A stretch of DNA of 33,987 nucleotides from Nesterenkonia sphaerica (GTDB taxonomy: Bacteria > Actinomycetota > Actinomycetes > Actinomycetales > Micrococcaceae): NCBI RefSeq assembly GCF_005771565.1, contig NZ_VAWA01000020.1, positions 1-33,987 on the forward strand. Reading direction: 5' to 3'. The notes under the pieces are model-generated. The model made no database searches, was not told the DNA's origin, and worked only from the letters and a program-made list of their open reading frames with translations. Position 1 is the first letter of the stretch. The number at the start of each line of letters is the position of its first letter. Positions 8,111 through 17,004 of the stretch are shown here, piece by piece. The position numbers were made by a program, and so were the translations under genes.

Positions 8111-8639
8111 TCGGCTCCGTTCCGTTGTCGTCGAAGCGTGGCTCGCTCTGACTGAGTCCGCTGTCCGGGGGGAGCTTGCCCAGCGTCTCCACCACGAACC
8201 CGGTAATCACCCAGATCAAGCCGCCGATGACCACCACCAGGGCGGAAGTCACGTTCGGGGTGCCGGCACCTGCTGCTGGCGCCAGGTCGATCAGCACCCC
8301 GGCGTGCCATCCAGCTATCAGCGCTCCCGCGTAGGCGCAGGCCTGGCCGGCGGCCACCACGCGGACGGCCTGGAGGGGGTGGATCCTGCGGGCTGGCCGG
8401 CTCCGGGGCTTCTCCCGGCGTGCTTCATCAGCTGCCTGTTCTATCCGGCGTTGGTCACGCCAGACAATCAGTCCCAGGATGAGGACGATTCCCCCGATCG
8501 CCCCCAGCGTCACCGCTGAGGAGAGCGGCAGCACCGGAGAGCTGAATCCCCCGGCGGACATCGCTACCGTGGCCAGGTATCCGGCTAATGCTGCGCCCAG
8601 GGCGATGACCAGCAGCCACAGCGGTCGCAGCTGTGTCAC
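8097..8639 (-). CDS. DUF3180 membrane protein
   Basis: The 180-aa product has four hydrophobic segments: two in the first 60 residues, then a charged loop (DQRRIEQAADEARREKPRSR), then two between about 95 and 155. This size and topology, plus its place after folK, identify the DUF3180 family found next to folate genes in actinobacteria; function is unknown. The start is GTG at 8639, overlapping the TGA of the FolB-FolK gene (GTGA), so translation is coupled. Confidence 0.88.
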   Translation of the reverse strand: MTQLRPLWLLVIALGAALAGYLATVAMSAGGFSSPVLPLSSAVTLGAIGGIVLILGLIVWRDQRRIEQAADEARREKPRSRPARRIHPLQAVRVVAAGQACAYAGALIAGWHAGVLIDLAPAAGAGTPNVTSALVVVIGGLIWVITGFVVETLGKLPPDSGLSQSEPRFDDNGTEPNAAL

Positions 8640-9733
8640 TTCTCGAGCCTCACCACGTCATCGTAGTCCTCGGCCTCGCGTGCCAGTTCACGCACCGGAC
8701 GTCCCTCGAGCAGAGCCACCGGGTCCATCCAGCTCCACGGCAGCAGGACAAAGGCCCGCTCGGAAGCTGAGGGATGCGGCACCTGCAGCCGCGGCGCGTC
8801 GATGGCGGCGGAGGCGAAGGTGACGATGTCGACGTCGAGCGTGCGGGGACCGTGCCTTTCCTCCCGAATCCGGTTGTGCTGGTCTTCGATCCGGTGGGCC
8901 AGGTCCAGCAGCTGGTGCGGCGAGAGCCGGGTTTCGATCTCCACCACCTGGTTCAGGAAGTCACGCTGCTCCTCCGGCCCGCCCACCGGTTTGGTGCGGG
9001 CCAGGGGGGAGACATTGATGACGACGACGTCCTCAGCTTCCTCAAGTGCCTGGACCGCTGAGGCGAGCGTGGCTGAGGAGTCGCCGAGATTGGACCCCAG
9101 TGCCAGGACGCTGCGCACGGGGAACGCCGCAGGAAGGTCAGGATCACGGAAATGATCGGTGACCGCCGCCTCGTGACCCAACTCGGCCAGTGAGGTCCGG
9201 TCATAGTGATCCAGCCGGCCCGCCGGCGTGGTGACGGTGTAACTCTCCTCCGGCCCTCGGGCGGAGTCTGCCGAGGCGAACCCGGCTGTGTCTTCGACCA
9301 ACTCTCCCTCGTAGACTCCCGAAACCCGTGGCCATGGCCGGTTCAGCGCCGGACTTTCGGGGATCTCGGCCCGGGTGCGGTGAATGGTGACCGAGACGTC
9401 GTCGAACGTCTGCGTCAGGGGGGCGCGCGGTTTGTGGACCGTCACTGCGGCGGCTTCAATGCGCGGGTCTGAGCGCAGGATGGCGGTGGTGAGAGCCTCA
9501 GCCAGCGCCTCGATGAGGGCGAACCGCTCAGCAGAGACGATACGTTCAATCAGGTCCGCGACTGCGGCGTAGGACACGGTGTCCGCGAGGGCGTCACTGC
9601 GGCCTGCTCGGCTGAGATCCAGGCGCAGTTCGGCGTCGATGGACAGCGGCTGCTCGGTGACCTGCTCGTGGTCGAGCACACCGATGACTGCACTCAGCTG
9701 CAGGCCGTTCAGCCGAATCACGTCATAGCCCAT
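8636..9733 (-). CDS. folKB: FolB-FolK fusion: dihydroneopterin aldolase / HPPK
   Basis: This bifunctional 365-aa enzyme covers two successive steps of folate synthesis. Residues 1 to about 120 are FolB, with the active-site Glu in GVLDHE and the catalytic Lys in VHKPRAPL. A variable linker runs to about 205. The C-terminal part is FolK, with LALGSNLGD at its start, the RTLDVDIV metal/ATP motif and HPSASERAFVLLPW. It makes 6-hydroxymethyl-7,8-dihydropterin and activates it to the pyrophosphate used by FolP. The start is ATG at 9733. GGGAG lies only 1 nt upstream, too close for a ribosome site, whereas TAGCCT sits 6 nt upstream, suggesting a leaderless message. Confidence 0.95.
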   Translation of the reverse strand: MGYDVIRLNGLQLSAVIGVLDHEQVTEQPLSIDAELRLDLSRAGRSDALADTVSYAAVADLIERIVSAERFALIEALAEALTTAILRSDPRIEAAAVTVHKPRAPLTQTFDDVSVTIHRTRAEIPESPALNRPWPRVSGVYEGELVEDTAGFASADSARGPEESYTVTTPAGRLDHYDRTSLAELGHEAAVTDHFRDPDLPAAFPVRSVLALGSNLGDSSATLASAVQALEEAEDVVVINVSPLARTKPVGGPEEQRDFLNQVVEIETRLSPHQLLDLAHRIEDQHNRIREERHGPRTLDVDIVTFASAAIDAPRLQVPHPSASERAFVLLPWSWMDPVALLEGRPVRELAREAEDYDDVVRLEK

Positions 9734-9739
9734 GCTCCC

Positions 9740-9769
9740 AGGCTACGCCACCGGCGCATCCAGGCTGAA
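9740..9769 (-). promoter_or_regulatory. Putative promoter of the folKB-DUF3180-PH-DUF2520 operon
   Basis: On the minus strand TTCAGC (9764-9769), an 18-bp spacer and TAGCCT (9740-9745) are followed by 6 nt and the folKB ATG. The 91-bp gap from folP to folKB would allow separate transcription. The -35 match is modest. Confidence 0.4.
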
Positions 9770-9824
9770 GCGGGGCGCACGGTCTCGCCTGAGTGCGTCG
9801 GCTCCAGTGGGAACCGCCGGCCGG

Positions 9825-10661
9825 TCAGTGACCCAGCGCTGCGAACACCGCAAAGGCATCAGCGGTGGGACGGGGGTCGTGGACGCGCACTGCCCAGCAC
9901 CCGGTGGCGGCGGCGTGAACACTCAGCGCCGCGGTCGCCGCTTCGCGCCCAGCGGCGGGCCGTGGGACACCGTGGGCATCGGTCAGGAGCTCACCGAGGA
10001 ATCCCTTGCGGGAGACTCCGAGCAGAACCCGGTGGCCCAGCGCCGTGAACTGCCCCAGGTGGCGCAGCAACTCCCAGTTCTGCTGGTGCGTCTTGGCGAA
10101 GCCGATCCCCGGGTCCAGCACAATCTGCTCCGGAGCAACCCCCGCGTCGAGATACTGCTGACGGACCGTCTCCAGCTCGGTCATCACCTCACCGACGACG
10201 TCGTGATACACCGCGCGGGACTGCATGTTCTGGGCGTGGCCCCTGTTGTGAGTGATCACGACCCCGCAGCCATAGTCAGAGACGGCGCGGGGCATCGCAG
10301 GTGCAGTGAGCAGGCCGGAGACATCGTTGATGACCATCTGCGGGGCCCGCGCACCGGCGACTTCCAGCGCCGCCGCCGCGGTCTCTGGGTGCCGGGTATC
10401 CACCGACACCGTCGCAGGTAGGTCCAGCAGCGCTTCCACCACAGGCAGAATCCGCTGCTGCTCCTGCGCCGGCGGCACCGGATCGGCGCCCGGCCGGGTG
10501 GACTCCCCGCCGATGTCGATGATGTCGGCTCCCGCGGCCAGCAGCCGTTCGGCCTCACCGACAGCGGCACTGACCTCCACTGATCCCGCCCCAGAAAGGA
10601 GGCGACCGCCGTCCGAAAAACTGTCCGGAGTGACATTGAGAATGCCCATAATGCGCGTCAT
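9825..10661 (-). CDS. folP: Dihydropteroate synthase
   Basis: FolP joins p-aminobenzoate to the pterin pyrophosphate, making dihydropteroate; it is the sulfonamide target. Signatures are IMGILNVTPDSFSDGG at the N-terminus, IDIGGESTRPGA, the SVDTRHPETA stretch, INDVSGL, DPGIGFAKT and LGVSRKGFLG. I choose ATG at 10661, giving 278 aa, because GAGG lies 6 nt upstream within the folE stop context and because family members begin just before TRIMG. A TTG at 10673 that overlaps the folE stop is a possible longer start. It directly follows folE. Confidence 0.95.
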   Translation of the reverse strand: MTRIMGILNVTPDSFSDGGRLLSGAGSVEVSAAVGEAERLLAAGADIIDIGGESTRPGADPVPPAQEQQRILPVVEALLDLPATVSVDTRHPETAAAALEVAGARAPQMVINDVSGLLTAPAMPRAVSDYGCGVVITHNRGHAQNMQSRAVYHDVVGEVMTELETVRQQYLDAGVAPEQIVLDPGIGFAKTHQQNWELLRHLGQFTALGHRVLLGVSRKGFLGELLTDAHGVPRPAAGREAATAALSVHAAATGCWAVRVHDPRPTADAFAVFAALGH

Positions 10662-10669
10662 GCCGGACC

Positions 10670-11242
10670 TCAACTGTGCAGGATGAGGCTCATCGCCTCC
10701 GAGCGGGTCGCGGCGTTGCGCAGCGCGCCGCGCACCGCCGACGTCACCGTCTTCGCACCCGGCTTCGCCACCCCCCGCATGGACATGCAGAGGTGCTCGG
10801 ACTCGATCACCACAATGACGCCCTCGGGCAGCAGATGCTCCATGAGCGCATCGGCGATCTGCGTGGTCAGCTGCTCCTGAACCTGGGGGCGCTTGGCGAA
10901 GATGTCCACCAGGCGCGCCAGTTTCGACAGCCCTGTCACCTTCCCCTCCTCGGCAGGGATATACCCCACGTGCGCCCTGCCGTAGAACGGCACCAGGTGA
11001 TGCTCACACATGGAGTAGAAGGCCACGTCGCGGACCAGCACCAGTTCCTGGTGGCCGATGTCGAAAGTTGTGCTCAGAAGCTCCGCCGGGTCCTCGTGAA
11101 GACCTCTGAATGCCTCCGCGTACGCCTTCGCCACACGGGCAGGAGTCTGCTTCAGACCTTCACGCTCGGGATCCTCACCGATAGCCAGCAGGATCTCCCG
11201 CACAGCCGCTTCAATGCGGGCCAGGTCGACGACGTCACTCAC
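10670..11242 (-). CDS. folE: GTP cyclohydrolase I
   Basis: FolE converts GTP to dihydroneopterin triphosphate, the first committed step of folate synthesis. At 190 aa it has the standard length. The zinc ligands are visible as Cys79 and His82 in MCEHH and Cys152 in [20 protein letters not shown] and [10 protein letters not shown] are the other active-site signatures. The start is GTG at 11242 with AAAGGG 8 nt upstream. The folE-folP junction is tight, so the two are co-translated. A long imperfect palindrome lies between folE and ftsH. Confidence 0.96.
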   Translation of the reverse strand: MSDVVDLARIEAAVREILLAIGEDPEREGLKQTPARVAKAYAEAFRGLHEDPAELLSTTFDIGHQELVLVRDVAFYSMCEHHLVPFYGRAHVGYIPAEEGKVTGLSKLARLVDIFAKRPQVQEQLTTQIADALMEHLLPEGVIVVIESEHLCMSMRGVAKPGAKTVTSAVRGALRNAATRSEAMSLILHS

Positions 11243-11263
11243 CTCATCCGCCCTTTCTCCGGC

Positions 11264-11332
11264 TTCAGTGGCCGAATCTGCCCGTCATGTGGAGCCTTTC
11301 TGGTCCGTGAGACGGCACATTCGGCCACTGAA
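11264..11332. repeat. Long palindrome between ftsH and folE (14-bp perfect arms)
   Basis: Arms 11264-11277 (TTCAGTGGCCGAAT) and 11319-11332 are exact reverse complements. Inside them the stem continues imperfectly (TGCC/GGCA, then GTC/GAC) around a roughly 23-nt loop. There is no T-tract after it on the minus strand, so it is not a standard terminator. It fits a REP/MITE-like dispersed palindrome or an attenuating hairpin between ftsH and folE. Confidence 0.7.
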
Positions 11333-11350
11333 ACGAGCGGCCCGGTCACC

Positions 11351-13258
11351 TTAGGCATTTTCACCCTCGACTACCAGGGGGCGGTCCGGGCTGGACTCCC
11401 AGACCTTGCGGACGGGCCGCTTGGTGACGCCGGTGAAGATCTCTGCGACCTCCATGGCGTTCAGCGTCTCGACCCGCAGCAGCTCTTCGGCCAGGGTATC
11501 GAGGATCTGGCGGTTCTCCGTCAGCGCCCAGTAAGCCTCATCATGGGCCTCATCAATGATGCTGCGCACTTCTGCGTCGACGATCGCGGCCAGGTCCTCG
11601 GAGTAGTCCTTGCCGGTGGTCATCTCTCTTCCGAGGAATGGGCTGGAGTCCCCGGAACCGAGCTTCACGGAGCCGACCCGCGCGCTCATGCCGTACTCGG
11701 TGACCATACGGCGCGCGGTGTCGGTGGCCTTCTGGATGTCGTTCGCCGCACCGGTGGAGGGGTCCCGGAACACAATCTCCTCAGCCACCCTGCCGCCCAT
11801 GGCGTAAGCGATCTGGTCCAGGAGCTCATTGCGGGTGGTGGAGTACTTGTCATCCTCGGGGATGACCATGGTGTAGCCCAAGGCGCGGCCGCGAGGCAGA
11901 ATGGTGATCTTTGTGACCGGTGCGGAGTAGTTCAGGGCGGCGGCGACCAGTGCGTGACCACCTTCGTGGTAGGCGGTGACCCGGCGTTCGTGATGTTTCA
12001 TCAGTCTGGTGCGCTTCTGCGGCCCGGCCATCACCCGGTCGATCGCCTCATCAATTGCCCGGTCGTCAATCAGGTCAGCGTTGGAACGCGCAGTCAGCAG
12101 GGCTGCCTCGTTGAGCACATTGGCCAGGTCGGCGCCGGTGAAGCCGGGGGTCTTTCGGGCCACCTGTTTCAGGTCCAGGTCGGGCACCATGGGTTTGCCT
12201 TTGGAATGAACCTGGAGGATCTGCTGGCGGCCGTTGAAGTCGGGGGCCTCCACCGGAATTTGGCGGTCGAAGCGGCCAGGGCGCAGCAGGGCCGGGTCCA
12301 GCACGTCGGGCCGGTTGGTCGCAGCGATGACGATGATGTTGGCGTTGGCGTCGAATCCGTCCATCTCGACCAGCAGCTGGTTCAGTGTCTGCTCCCGCTC
12401 GTCATTGCCGCCGCCGACGCCGGCCCCGCGCTGTCTGCCCACTGCGTCGATCTCGTCAACGAAGATGATGGCTGGGGAGTTCTCTTTGGCCTGCTTGAAC
12501 AGGTCCCGTACCCGGGAGGCGCCCACACCCACAAACATCTCCACGAAGTCAGAGCCGGAGATCGAATAGAAGCTCCCCCCGGCCTCTCCCGCGACTGCCT
12601 TGGCCAGCAGCGTCTTGCCGGTCCCAGGCGGCCCGTACAGCAGCACACCCTTGGGGATCTTGGCTCCCAGGCGCTGGAACTTCTCCGGTTCGGAGAGGAA
12701 CTCCTTGATCTCGTGGAGCTCCTCCACAGCCTCTTCAGCCCCGGCCACATCCTGGAAGTTGACCTCCGGCATGTCCTTGTCGAACATCTTGGCCTTGGAC
12801 TTGCCGAACTGCATGACCCGCGACCCACCGCCGGACATCCGCAGAATCAGCCAGATGAAGATCGCGGCGATGATGAGGAACGGGATCATGAAGCCGAGCA
12901 TCGACAGCAGCCAGTTCGACTGCTCGGGCTCGTCGGTGTACCCATCCAGGTCCGCCGCCGCGATGGACTCCGCCACGGTTTCCGCCCGCGCCTGCGAGAA
13001 GTGGAAATGCACGGCATCTTCGTACTCGGTGCCGTCCAATTCAAAAGATTCGGCCAGGGTGAGGTCGACCCGGGAGTCGCCGTCGTCAATCCGCGCCTCA
13101 GTGACCTGCCCGTCCTCGATCAGCTCCATGCCGACGTTGGTGTCCACGCGCTGGCCGGCACCGGCTGAGCTGAACAGCGCAGGAACCGCCACCAGCAGGA
13201 TCAGCACTGCCAGGAGGATCCAGAACAGGGGGCCGGTAAAGATCTTCTTGAAGTTCAT
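11351..13258 (-). CDS. ftsH: ATP-dependent zinc metalloprotease FtsH
   Basis: This membrane-anchored AAA+ protease degrades misfolded and regulatory membrane proteins as a hexamer. I start it at ATG 13258 ([12 protein letters not shown]), which has GGAG 4 nt upstream; an upstream in-frame extension would add nine Arg-rich residues and looks spurious. The 635-aa product has membrane segments at about 8-28 and 115-140 around an extracytoplasmic domain, Walker A GPPGTGKT (209-216), Walker B IIFVDEID (264-271), the arginine-finger region RPGRFDRQI, the zinc motif HEGGH (431-435) and the third ligand Asp507 in GAANDIQ. It lies between hpt and folE, as in many actinobacteria. Confidence 0.97.
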   Translation of the reverse strand: MNFKKIFTGPLFWILLAVLILLVAVPALFSSAGAGQRVDTNVGMELIEDGQVTEARIDDGDSRVDLTLAESFELDGTEYEDAVHFHFSQARAETVAESIAAADLDGYTDEPEQSNWLLSMLGFMIPFLIIAAIFIWLILRMSGGGSRVMQFGKSKAKMFDKDMPEVNFQDVAGAEEAVEELHEIKEFLSEPEKFQRLGAKIPKGVLLYGPPGTGKTLLAKAVAGEAGGSFYSISGSDFVEMFVGVGASRVRDLFKQAKENSPAIIFVDEIDAVGRQRGAGVGGGNDEREQTLNQLLVEMDGFDANANIIVIAATNRPDVLDPALLRPGRFDRQIPVEAPDFNGRQQILQVHSKGKPMVPDLDLKQVARKTPGFTGADLANVLNEAALLTARSNADLIDDRAIDEAIDRVMAGPQKRTRLMKHHERRVTAYHEGGHALVAAALNYSAPVTKITILPRGRALGYTMVIPEDDKYSTTRNELLDQIAYAMGGRVAEEIVFRDPSTGAANDIQKATDTARRMVTEYGMSARVGSVKLGSGDSSPFLGREMTTGKDYSEDLAAIVDAEVRSIIDEAHDEAYWALTENRQILDTLAEELLRVETLNAMEVAEIFTGVTKRPVRKVWESSPDRPLVVEGENA

Positions 13259-13305
13259 TGAGCTCCGTCGCGCGCGTGCGAACACAGGATAAGGGTCAGC
13301 TTCAC

Positions 13306-13335
13306 ACGGTACTAGAGCACGACGACGCCAGCTAA
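13306..13335 (-). promoter_or_regulatory. Weak candidate promoter for ftsH
   Basis: On the minus strand TTAGCT (13330-13335), an 18-bp spacer and TACCGT (13306-13311) lie in the 113-bp gap upstream of ftsH. Both hexamers are poor matches. The gap and the good ribosome site of ftsH make a separate promoter plausible, but this one is tentative. Confidence 0.25.
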
Positions 13336-13371
13336 GCCCGCAGGCTCCACGTTCGCCTCAGGCGGAGCTTC

Positions 13372-13923
13372 TTACTGGTAGACGTGCGGGGCGAGGATGC
13401 CGATGCAGTCAAGGTTGCGGTACTTCTCCGCGAAGTCGAGGCCGTAACCTACGACAAACTTATTGGGAATGTCATAGCCGACATACTTCACATCGATCGA
13501 CACTTTGGCGGCTTCCGGCTTGCGCAGCAGGGTGCAGATTTCCACGGAGGCCGGTCCGCGGGACTCCAGATTGGCCTTCAGCCAGCTCAGCGTGAGGCCG
13601 GAGTCGATGATGTCTTCGACGATCAGCACATGCCGGTTCATCAGATCCGCATCAAGGTCTTTCAGGATGCGCACCACACCCGAGGACTTGGTACCGGAGC
13701 CGTAGGAGGACACGGCCATCCAGTCCATGGCAATGTGTGAGCGCAGCGCCCGGGAGAGGTCTGCCATGACCATCACTGCGCCTTTGAGCACGCCCACAAT
13801 GAGGACGTCCTTATCGGCGTAGTCACGGTCGATGTCTGCAGCCAGCTCCTCGATGCGAGTCTGGATCTGGTCGGCGGTGTAGAGAACTTCTTCGAGGTCG
13901 TCGTGGACGTCCTTGGAATCCAT
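13372..13923 (-). CDS. hpt: Hypoxanthine phosphoribosyltransferase
   Basis: Hpt salvages hypoxanthine and guanine to IMP and GMP with PRPP in the cytoplasm. The 183-aa product carries the PRPP-binding signature [13 protein letters not shown] (Glu103, Asp104, Asp107), the LIVGVLKGA loop near residues 41-49 and the C-terminal [12 protein letters not shown] motif. The start is ATG 13923 with purine-rich GGAG sequences upstream. It follows tilS after 54 bp. The tilS-hpt-ftsH order is conserved in bacteria generally. Confidence 0.96.
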   Translation of the reverse strand: MDSKDVHDDLEEVLYTADQIQTRIEELAADIDRDYADKDVLIVGVLKGAVMVMADLSRALRSHIAMDWMAVSSYGSGTKSSGVVRILKDLDADLMNRHVLIVEDIIDSGLTLSWLKANLESRGPASVEICTLLRKPEAAKVSIDVKYVGYDIPNKFVVGYGLDFAEKYRNLDCIGILAPHVYQ

Positions 13924-13977
13924 CGGCTCCGCAGTGCTCCTTGGTCTCTGCCGCGCCCGCGGGTCGGCGGACGGTTC

Positions 13978-14997
13978 TCACCCTGATGGCGGAACGACCA
14001 CCAGTTTTCCATAATCCGGCGTCTGCCGCGCACCCCGCCGGATCCGCACATGGCCCTCCATTTCCACCGGGCCGGCGGAGCGGCTGCCGGTGACCAGTTT
14101 CTCCGCGGCGGTGAGCCGCTCGAAGCTGGGGTTGGCTCCCCCGGCAGCGGCCACAGCCAGAGCTATCACCCGGCGCCGAATGGCAGGAGGCTGCGCCCGG
14201 AGGCCCTTCAGGTGCAGCCGCAGCGTGCCGGTGGGGTCGGGATCCTCCAACAGGGCGGGAAAGACCTCCTTGGCCTGCGACTCCATATAGTCGGCGTCGT
14301 CGGCTGCGATCCTTGCGGTGCGGACCAGCGCGTCTTTCACCGTCCCCGAAAGCTCCCGCTCCAGGTACGGAAGGATCTCAGCGCGGACCTTGGAGCGCAG
14401 GAAGCGGGGGTCCGCGTTCGCCGGGTCGTTCCACCACTTCAGCTGATGGTGGGCGCAGATGGCCTCTGTGTCAGCGCGGCTGAGCTCCAAGAGCGGTCTG
14501 CGGAAGGGTCCCCGCGCTGCCGGAATGCCAGCCAGGGACCGTGTGCCGGACCCGCGAGCCAGCCCCAACAGCACCTGTTCGGCCTGGTCATCCTTGGTGT
14601 GAGCCAACAGCACCGTCGAGGCTCCCAGGTCAGCCATGGCCTGGCGGAAGGCACGGTACCTTCCGGTGCGTGCCGCTGCCTCTGGACCCACAGGGGACGC
14701 GGGGTCCACCTCAGCGGAAAAGATCCGGACCGGATCAAGTCCCAAGTCTTTGAGCTGGCCGACCGTCCGGCCTGCGACCTCCTCGGAGTCCGGATGGAGA
14801 TGGTGGTCCACTACCACGCCGCCAAGCCGGGCCTCCGCCGAGGGACCGGTCGTGCGCTGGTGGTGCCAGGCGGCTGCGGTGGCCAGGGCCAAGGAATCGG
14901 CGCCACCGGAGCATGCCACCAGGCTCAGCCCCTGGGGGTCGAGCATCTCACCCACGGCCCGGCGAGCCGCATGCCACGCTGAGGGGGCCCCTGCCAT
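13978..14997 (-). CDS. tilS: tRNA(Ile)-lysidine synthase
   Basis: TilS modifies C34 of tRNA-Ile2 to lysidine, making it read AUA codons. The PP-loop SGGADS (residues 30-35) marks the N-type ATP pyrophosphatase fold; VVVDHHLHPDS and LLAHTKDDQAEQVLLGLARGSGTRSLAGI are typical family blocks. I place the start at ATG 14997 (339 aa). AGGAG lies 7 nt upstream, overlapping the stop region of the zincin gene. The frame is open further upstream, but that part lies inside the preceding gene and has no TilS features. Confidence 0.95.
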   Translation of the reverse strand: MAGAPSAWHAARRAVGEMLDPQGLSLVACSGGADSLALATAAAWHHQRTTGPSAEARLGGVVVDHHLHPDSEEVAGRTVGQLKDLGLDPVRIFSAEVDPASPVGPEAAARTGRYRAFRQAMADLGASTVLLAHTKDDQAEQVLLGLARGSGTRSLAGIPAARGPFRRPLLELSRADTEAICAHHQLKWWNDPANADPRFLRSKVRAEILPYLERELSGTVKDALVRTARIAADDADYMESQAKEVFPALLEDPDPTGTLRLHLKGLRAQPPAIRRRVIALAVAAAGGANPSFERLTAAEKLVTGSRSAGPVEMEGHVRIRRGARQTPDYGKLVVVPPSG

Positions 14998-15007
14998 CAG
15001 CCTGCTC

Positions 15008-16144
15008 CTACCCCTGCGGGGTGAAGCCCATCCGCTCGATCCACTTGTCCGGGTTGTGCAGCTCGTGCTCGGTGGGCAGGTGCTCTGGCGATTCCCAGAT
15101 GGTGTTGAAGGTCTCCATGCCCACGGTGTCCACGATGTGCCCGACGAATTTCTGCCCGTCCCGGTACTGGGCGGCCTTCGCATCCAACTGCAGCAGTTTC
15201 CGGACGAGCTTCTCCAGCGGGGAACGGTTCTTCCCCCGCTGCTCAAAGCGGCGCCGAATAGTCTTCACTGTCGGCACGATGGAGGCGTCGACGGCGTCCA
15301 TCACCACGTTGGCGTGGCCCTCCAACAGACTCATCACTGCAGTCAGGTGGGACATGATGGCACGGTCTTCAGGCGATTGAAGGGCCTCCAGCAGCCGGTT
15401 GCGGGCAGGTGCGGCGGGGGCGTCGTCGTGCTGACCGGCTCTGTCCTGCTTGGCTTCCTGACGCAGGCTCTTCACCGCCTCAGCGATGCGCTGCGGAAGG
15501 CTCTCCACTCCGCTCAGGGTGGAGGCCGAGAGTGTGCTGATCGAGGACATCAGGTGCTCGCGCAGCCACGGTGCGGCGGCGAACTGCACCCGGTGGGTCT
15601 GTTCGTGGAGGCAGACCCACAGCCGGAAATCATCGCGGTCCACGTTCAGCTGCTGTGCGATCTCCACAATATTGGGGGCGACGAGCATCAGCCGGCCCGC
15701 CGGGGCCCGCTCTGAGGAGTGGAAAGGATCGAACTGTCCGAGCACATTGGCGGAGAGGAATGCGAGGATCCCGCCAAGTTCAGCGCCGGTGGCCGCGGAC
15801 CCGACCACCTGCGCGCTGCTGCCTTCGCTGACCAGCTGAGGCTTCTTCTCCGCAACCGCCTCCAGCGCGGGCGTGAGCAGTCGCCGGAAACTCTCGGTGT
15901 TGGCGGTTGACCAGCCAGGCCGGTCCACCACCAGGACGTCGCGCTGGTCCTCGCCCAGCCCTTCGGCCGCGCTGAGTCCGGTGATGGTGTGCACATAGCC
16001 GACAGCTTCGGCGGCCGCCCGCCGCAGGTCAGCGACTTCCTGCGCGGCGGCGGCAGGTCTCAGCGGCGGTCCCGGCGGGACCAGCCGGGATGCCGTTGCG
16101 CGCGCCACGTCCCAGTTGATGATGAGGTCTGCCGGTGAAGTCAT
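15008..16144 (-). CDS. Zincin_2-family metalloprotease (DUF2342)
   Basis: The 378-aa product has the zinc-protease motif HEQTH (His180, Glu181, His184) in LWVCLHEQTHRVQF. It has the conserved block PNIVEIAQQLNVDRDDFR just before it and a C-terminal region ending EHELHNPDKWIERMGFTP. This matches the actinobacterial zinc-dependent metalloprotease family that sits next to tilS in mycobacteria. No signal peptide is visible, so it is probably cytoplasmic; its substrate is unknown. The start is ATG 16144. It heads the minus-strand run and is divergent from the methyltransferase, with a 65-bp shared upstream region. Confidence 0.9.
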   Translation of the reverse strand: MTSPADLIINWDVARATASRLVPPGPPLRPAAAAQEVADLRRAAAEAVGYVHTITGLSAAEGLGEDQRDVLVVDRPGWSTANTESFRRLLTPALEAVAEKKPQLVSEGSSAQVVGSAATGAELGGILAFLSANVLGQFDPFHSSERAPAGRLMLVAPNIVEIAQQLNVDRDDFRLWVCLHEQTHRVQFAAAPWLREHLMSSISTLSASTLSGVESLPQRIAEAVKSLRQEAKQDRAGQHDDAPAAPARNRLLEALQSPEDRAIMSHLTAVMSLLEGHANVVMDAVDASIVPTVKTIRRRFEQRGKNRSPLEKLVRKLLQLDAKAAQYRDGQKFVGHIVDTVGMETFNTIWESPEHLPTEHELHNPDKWIERMGFTPQG

Positions 16145-16197
16145 TGGTCCATCACATCACAGGAGCCTGGCTGTCACCTGCCCAGGACGGTTCACGG

Positions 16198-16203
16198 TAG
16201 GTT
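16198..16203 (+). promoter_or_regulatory. -10-like hexamer 6 nt before the methyltransferase start
   Basis: TAGGTT-N6-ATG on the plus strand. There is no Shine-Dalgarno in the interval, so a leaderless message is suggested. No clear -35 element is visible. Confidence 0.4.
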
Positions 16204-16209
16204 AACGCC

Positions 16210-17004
16210 ATGTCCGCGCAGACCCCGCCGCAGGCCCTTGCCCATCCGTGGACGGAGGACGAGGAGTTCGTCAGGCTCTACGATCTCGAGAACCAGGGGC
16301 TGTGGGACTTCGACTTCTACCGGCAGCTGCTGGTGGAGCAGGGTGCCCGCCGAGTGCTGGACATCGGGTGTGGGACTGGGGTGTTGGCGGTGAGCCTGGC
16401 CGGTGAGGGGTTGCAGGTCACCGGTGTGGACCCAGCAGCCGCCATGATCCGCACTGCACAGCGCCGGGCGGATCAGGCCTCACTGGGCGCCCGGCTGACG
16501 CTGCTGCACGGCACCACCGCACAGGTGACAGCCACAGGGTTCGACGCTGCGATCATGATGGGTCATGTGGCCCAATACTTCCTGTCCCGGCAGGAGTGGG
16601 ACCGGGTGCTGAAGGATGCCTACCGAACCCTGCGGCCTGGGGGCTTCCTGGCATTCGAGTCTCGCAATCCGCACGGGCTTGACGACGACGCCTGGGATGA
16701 AGATTCCACCAAAGCCACTCAGGAGCATCCGGAGGGCGGAGAGTTCACCTCCTGGCTTGAAGTGGTTGACATTGAGCACGACGACGCCGAGGGCCCGGTG
16801 ATCACCGCGCGCGGCCACAACGTCTTCCCGGACGGCAGGCACCTCACAGCGGATGAGCCGCTGCGCTACCGGCCCCTGACGGTGTTGCGGGAGTCTCTGC
16901 ACCGGGCCGGCTTCGCGGTGGAGCAGGTGTGGGGCGACTGGGATCGGTCCCCGTTGGAACAGAGCTCCCCCGAGATCATTGTGCTGGCCCGGAAGCCGTT
17001 CTGA
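16210..17004 (+). CDS. Class I SAM-dependent methyltransferase
   Basis: The 264-aa cytoplasmic product has motif I VLDIGCGTGVLAVSL (residues 49-63), then the acidic strand end VTGVDPAAAMI, motif II region FDAAIMMGHVAQYF and a post-motif block LRPGGFLAFESRNP. This is the Methyltransf_25/11 fold; the acceptor cannot be told from sequence. It stands alone on the plus strand and is divergent from the zincin gene. Its 3' end overlaps the DUF2332 gene tail-to-tail by 29 bp. A leaderless start is likely (TAGGTT 6 nt upstream). Confidence 0.92.
   Translation: MSAQTPPQALAHPWTEDEEFVRLYDLENQGLWDFDFYRQLLVEQGARRVLDIGCGTGVLAVSLAGEGLQVTGVDPAAAMIRTAQRRADQASLGARLTLLHGTTAQVTATGFDAAIMMGHVAQYFLSRQEWDRVLKDAYRTLRPGGFLAFESRNPHGLDDDAWDEDSTKATQEHPEGGEFTSWLEVVDIEHDDAEGPVITARGHNVFPDGRHLTADEPLRYRPLTVLRESLHRAGFAVEQVWGDWDRSPLEQSSPEIIVLARKPF

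Noticed and set aside
10676-13168. Plus-strand 830-aa open frame
   Set aside because: It is antisense to folE and ftsH, both firmly identified; the composition is that of a reverse-frame shadow.
13259-13285. Longer FtsH start at 13285
   Set aside because: The extra nine residues are Arg-rich and have no ribosome site, while ATG 13258 has GGAG and matches the family start.
14998-15246. N-terminal extension of TilS
   Set aside because: It lies entirely within the zincin gene in another frame, is Ser/Arg/Pro-rich, and ATG 14997 has AGGAG.
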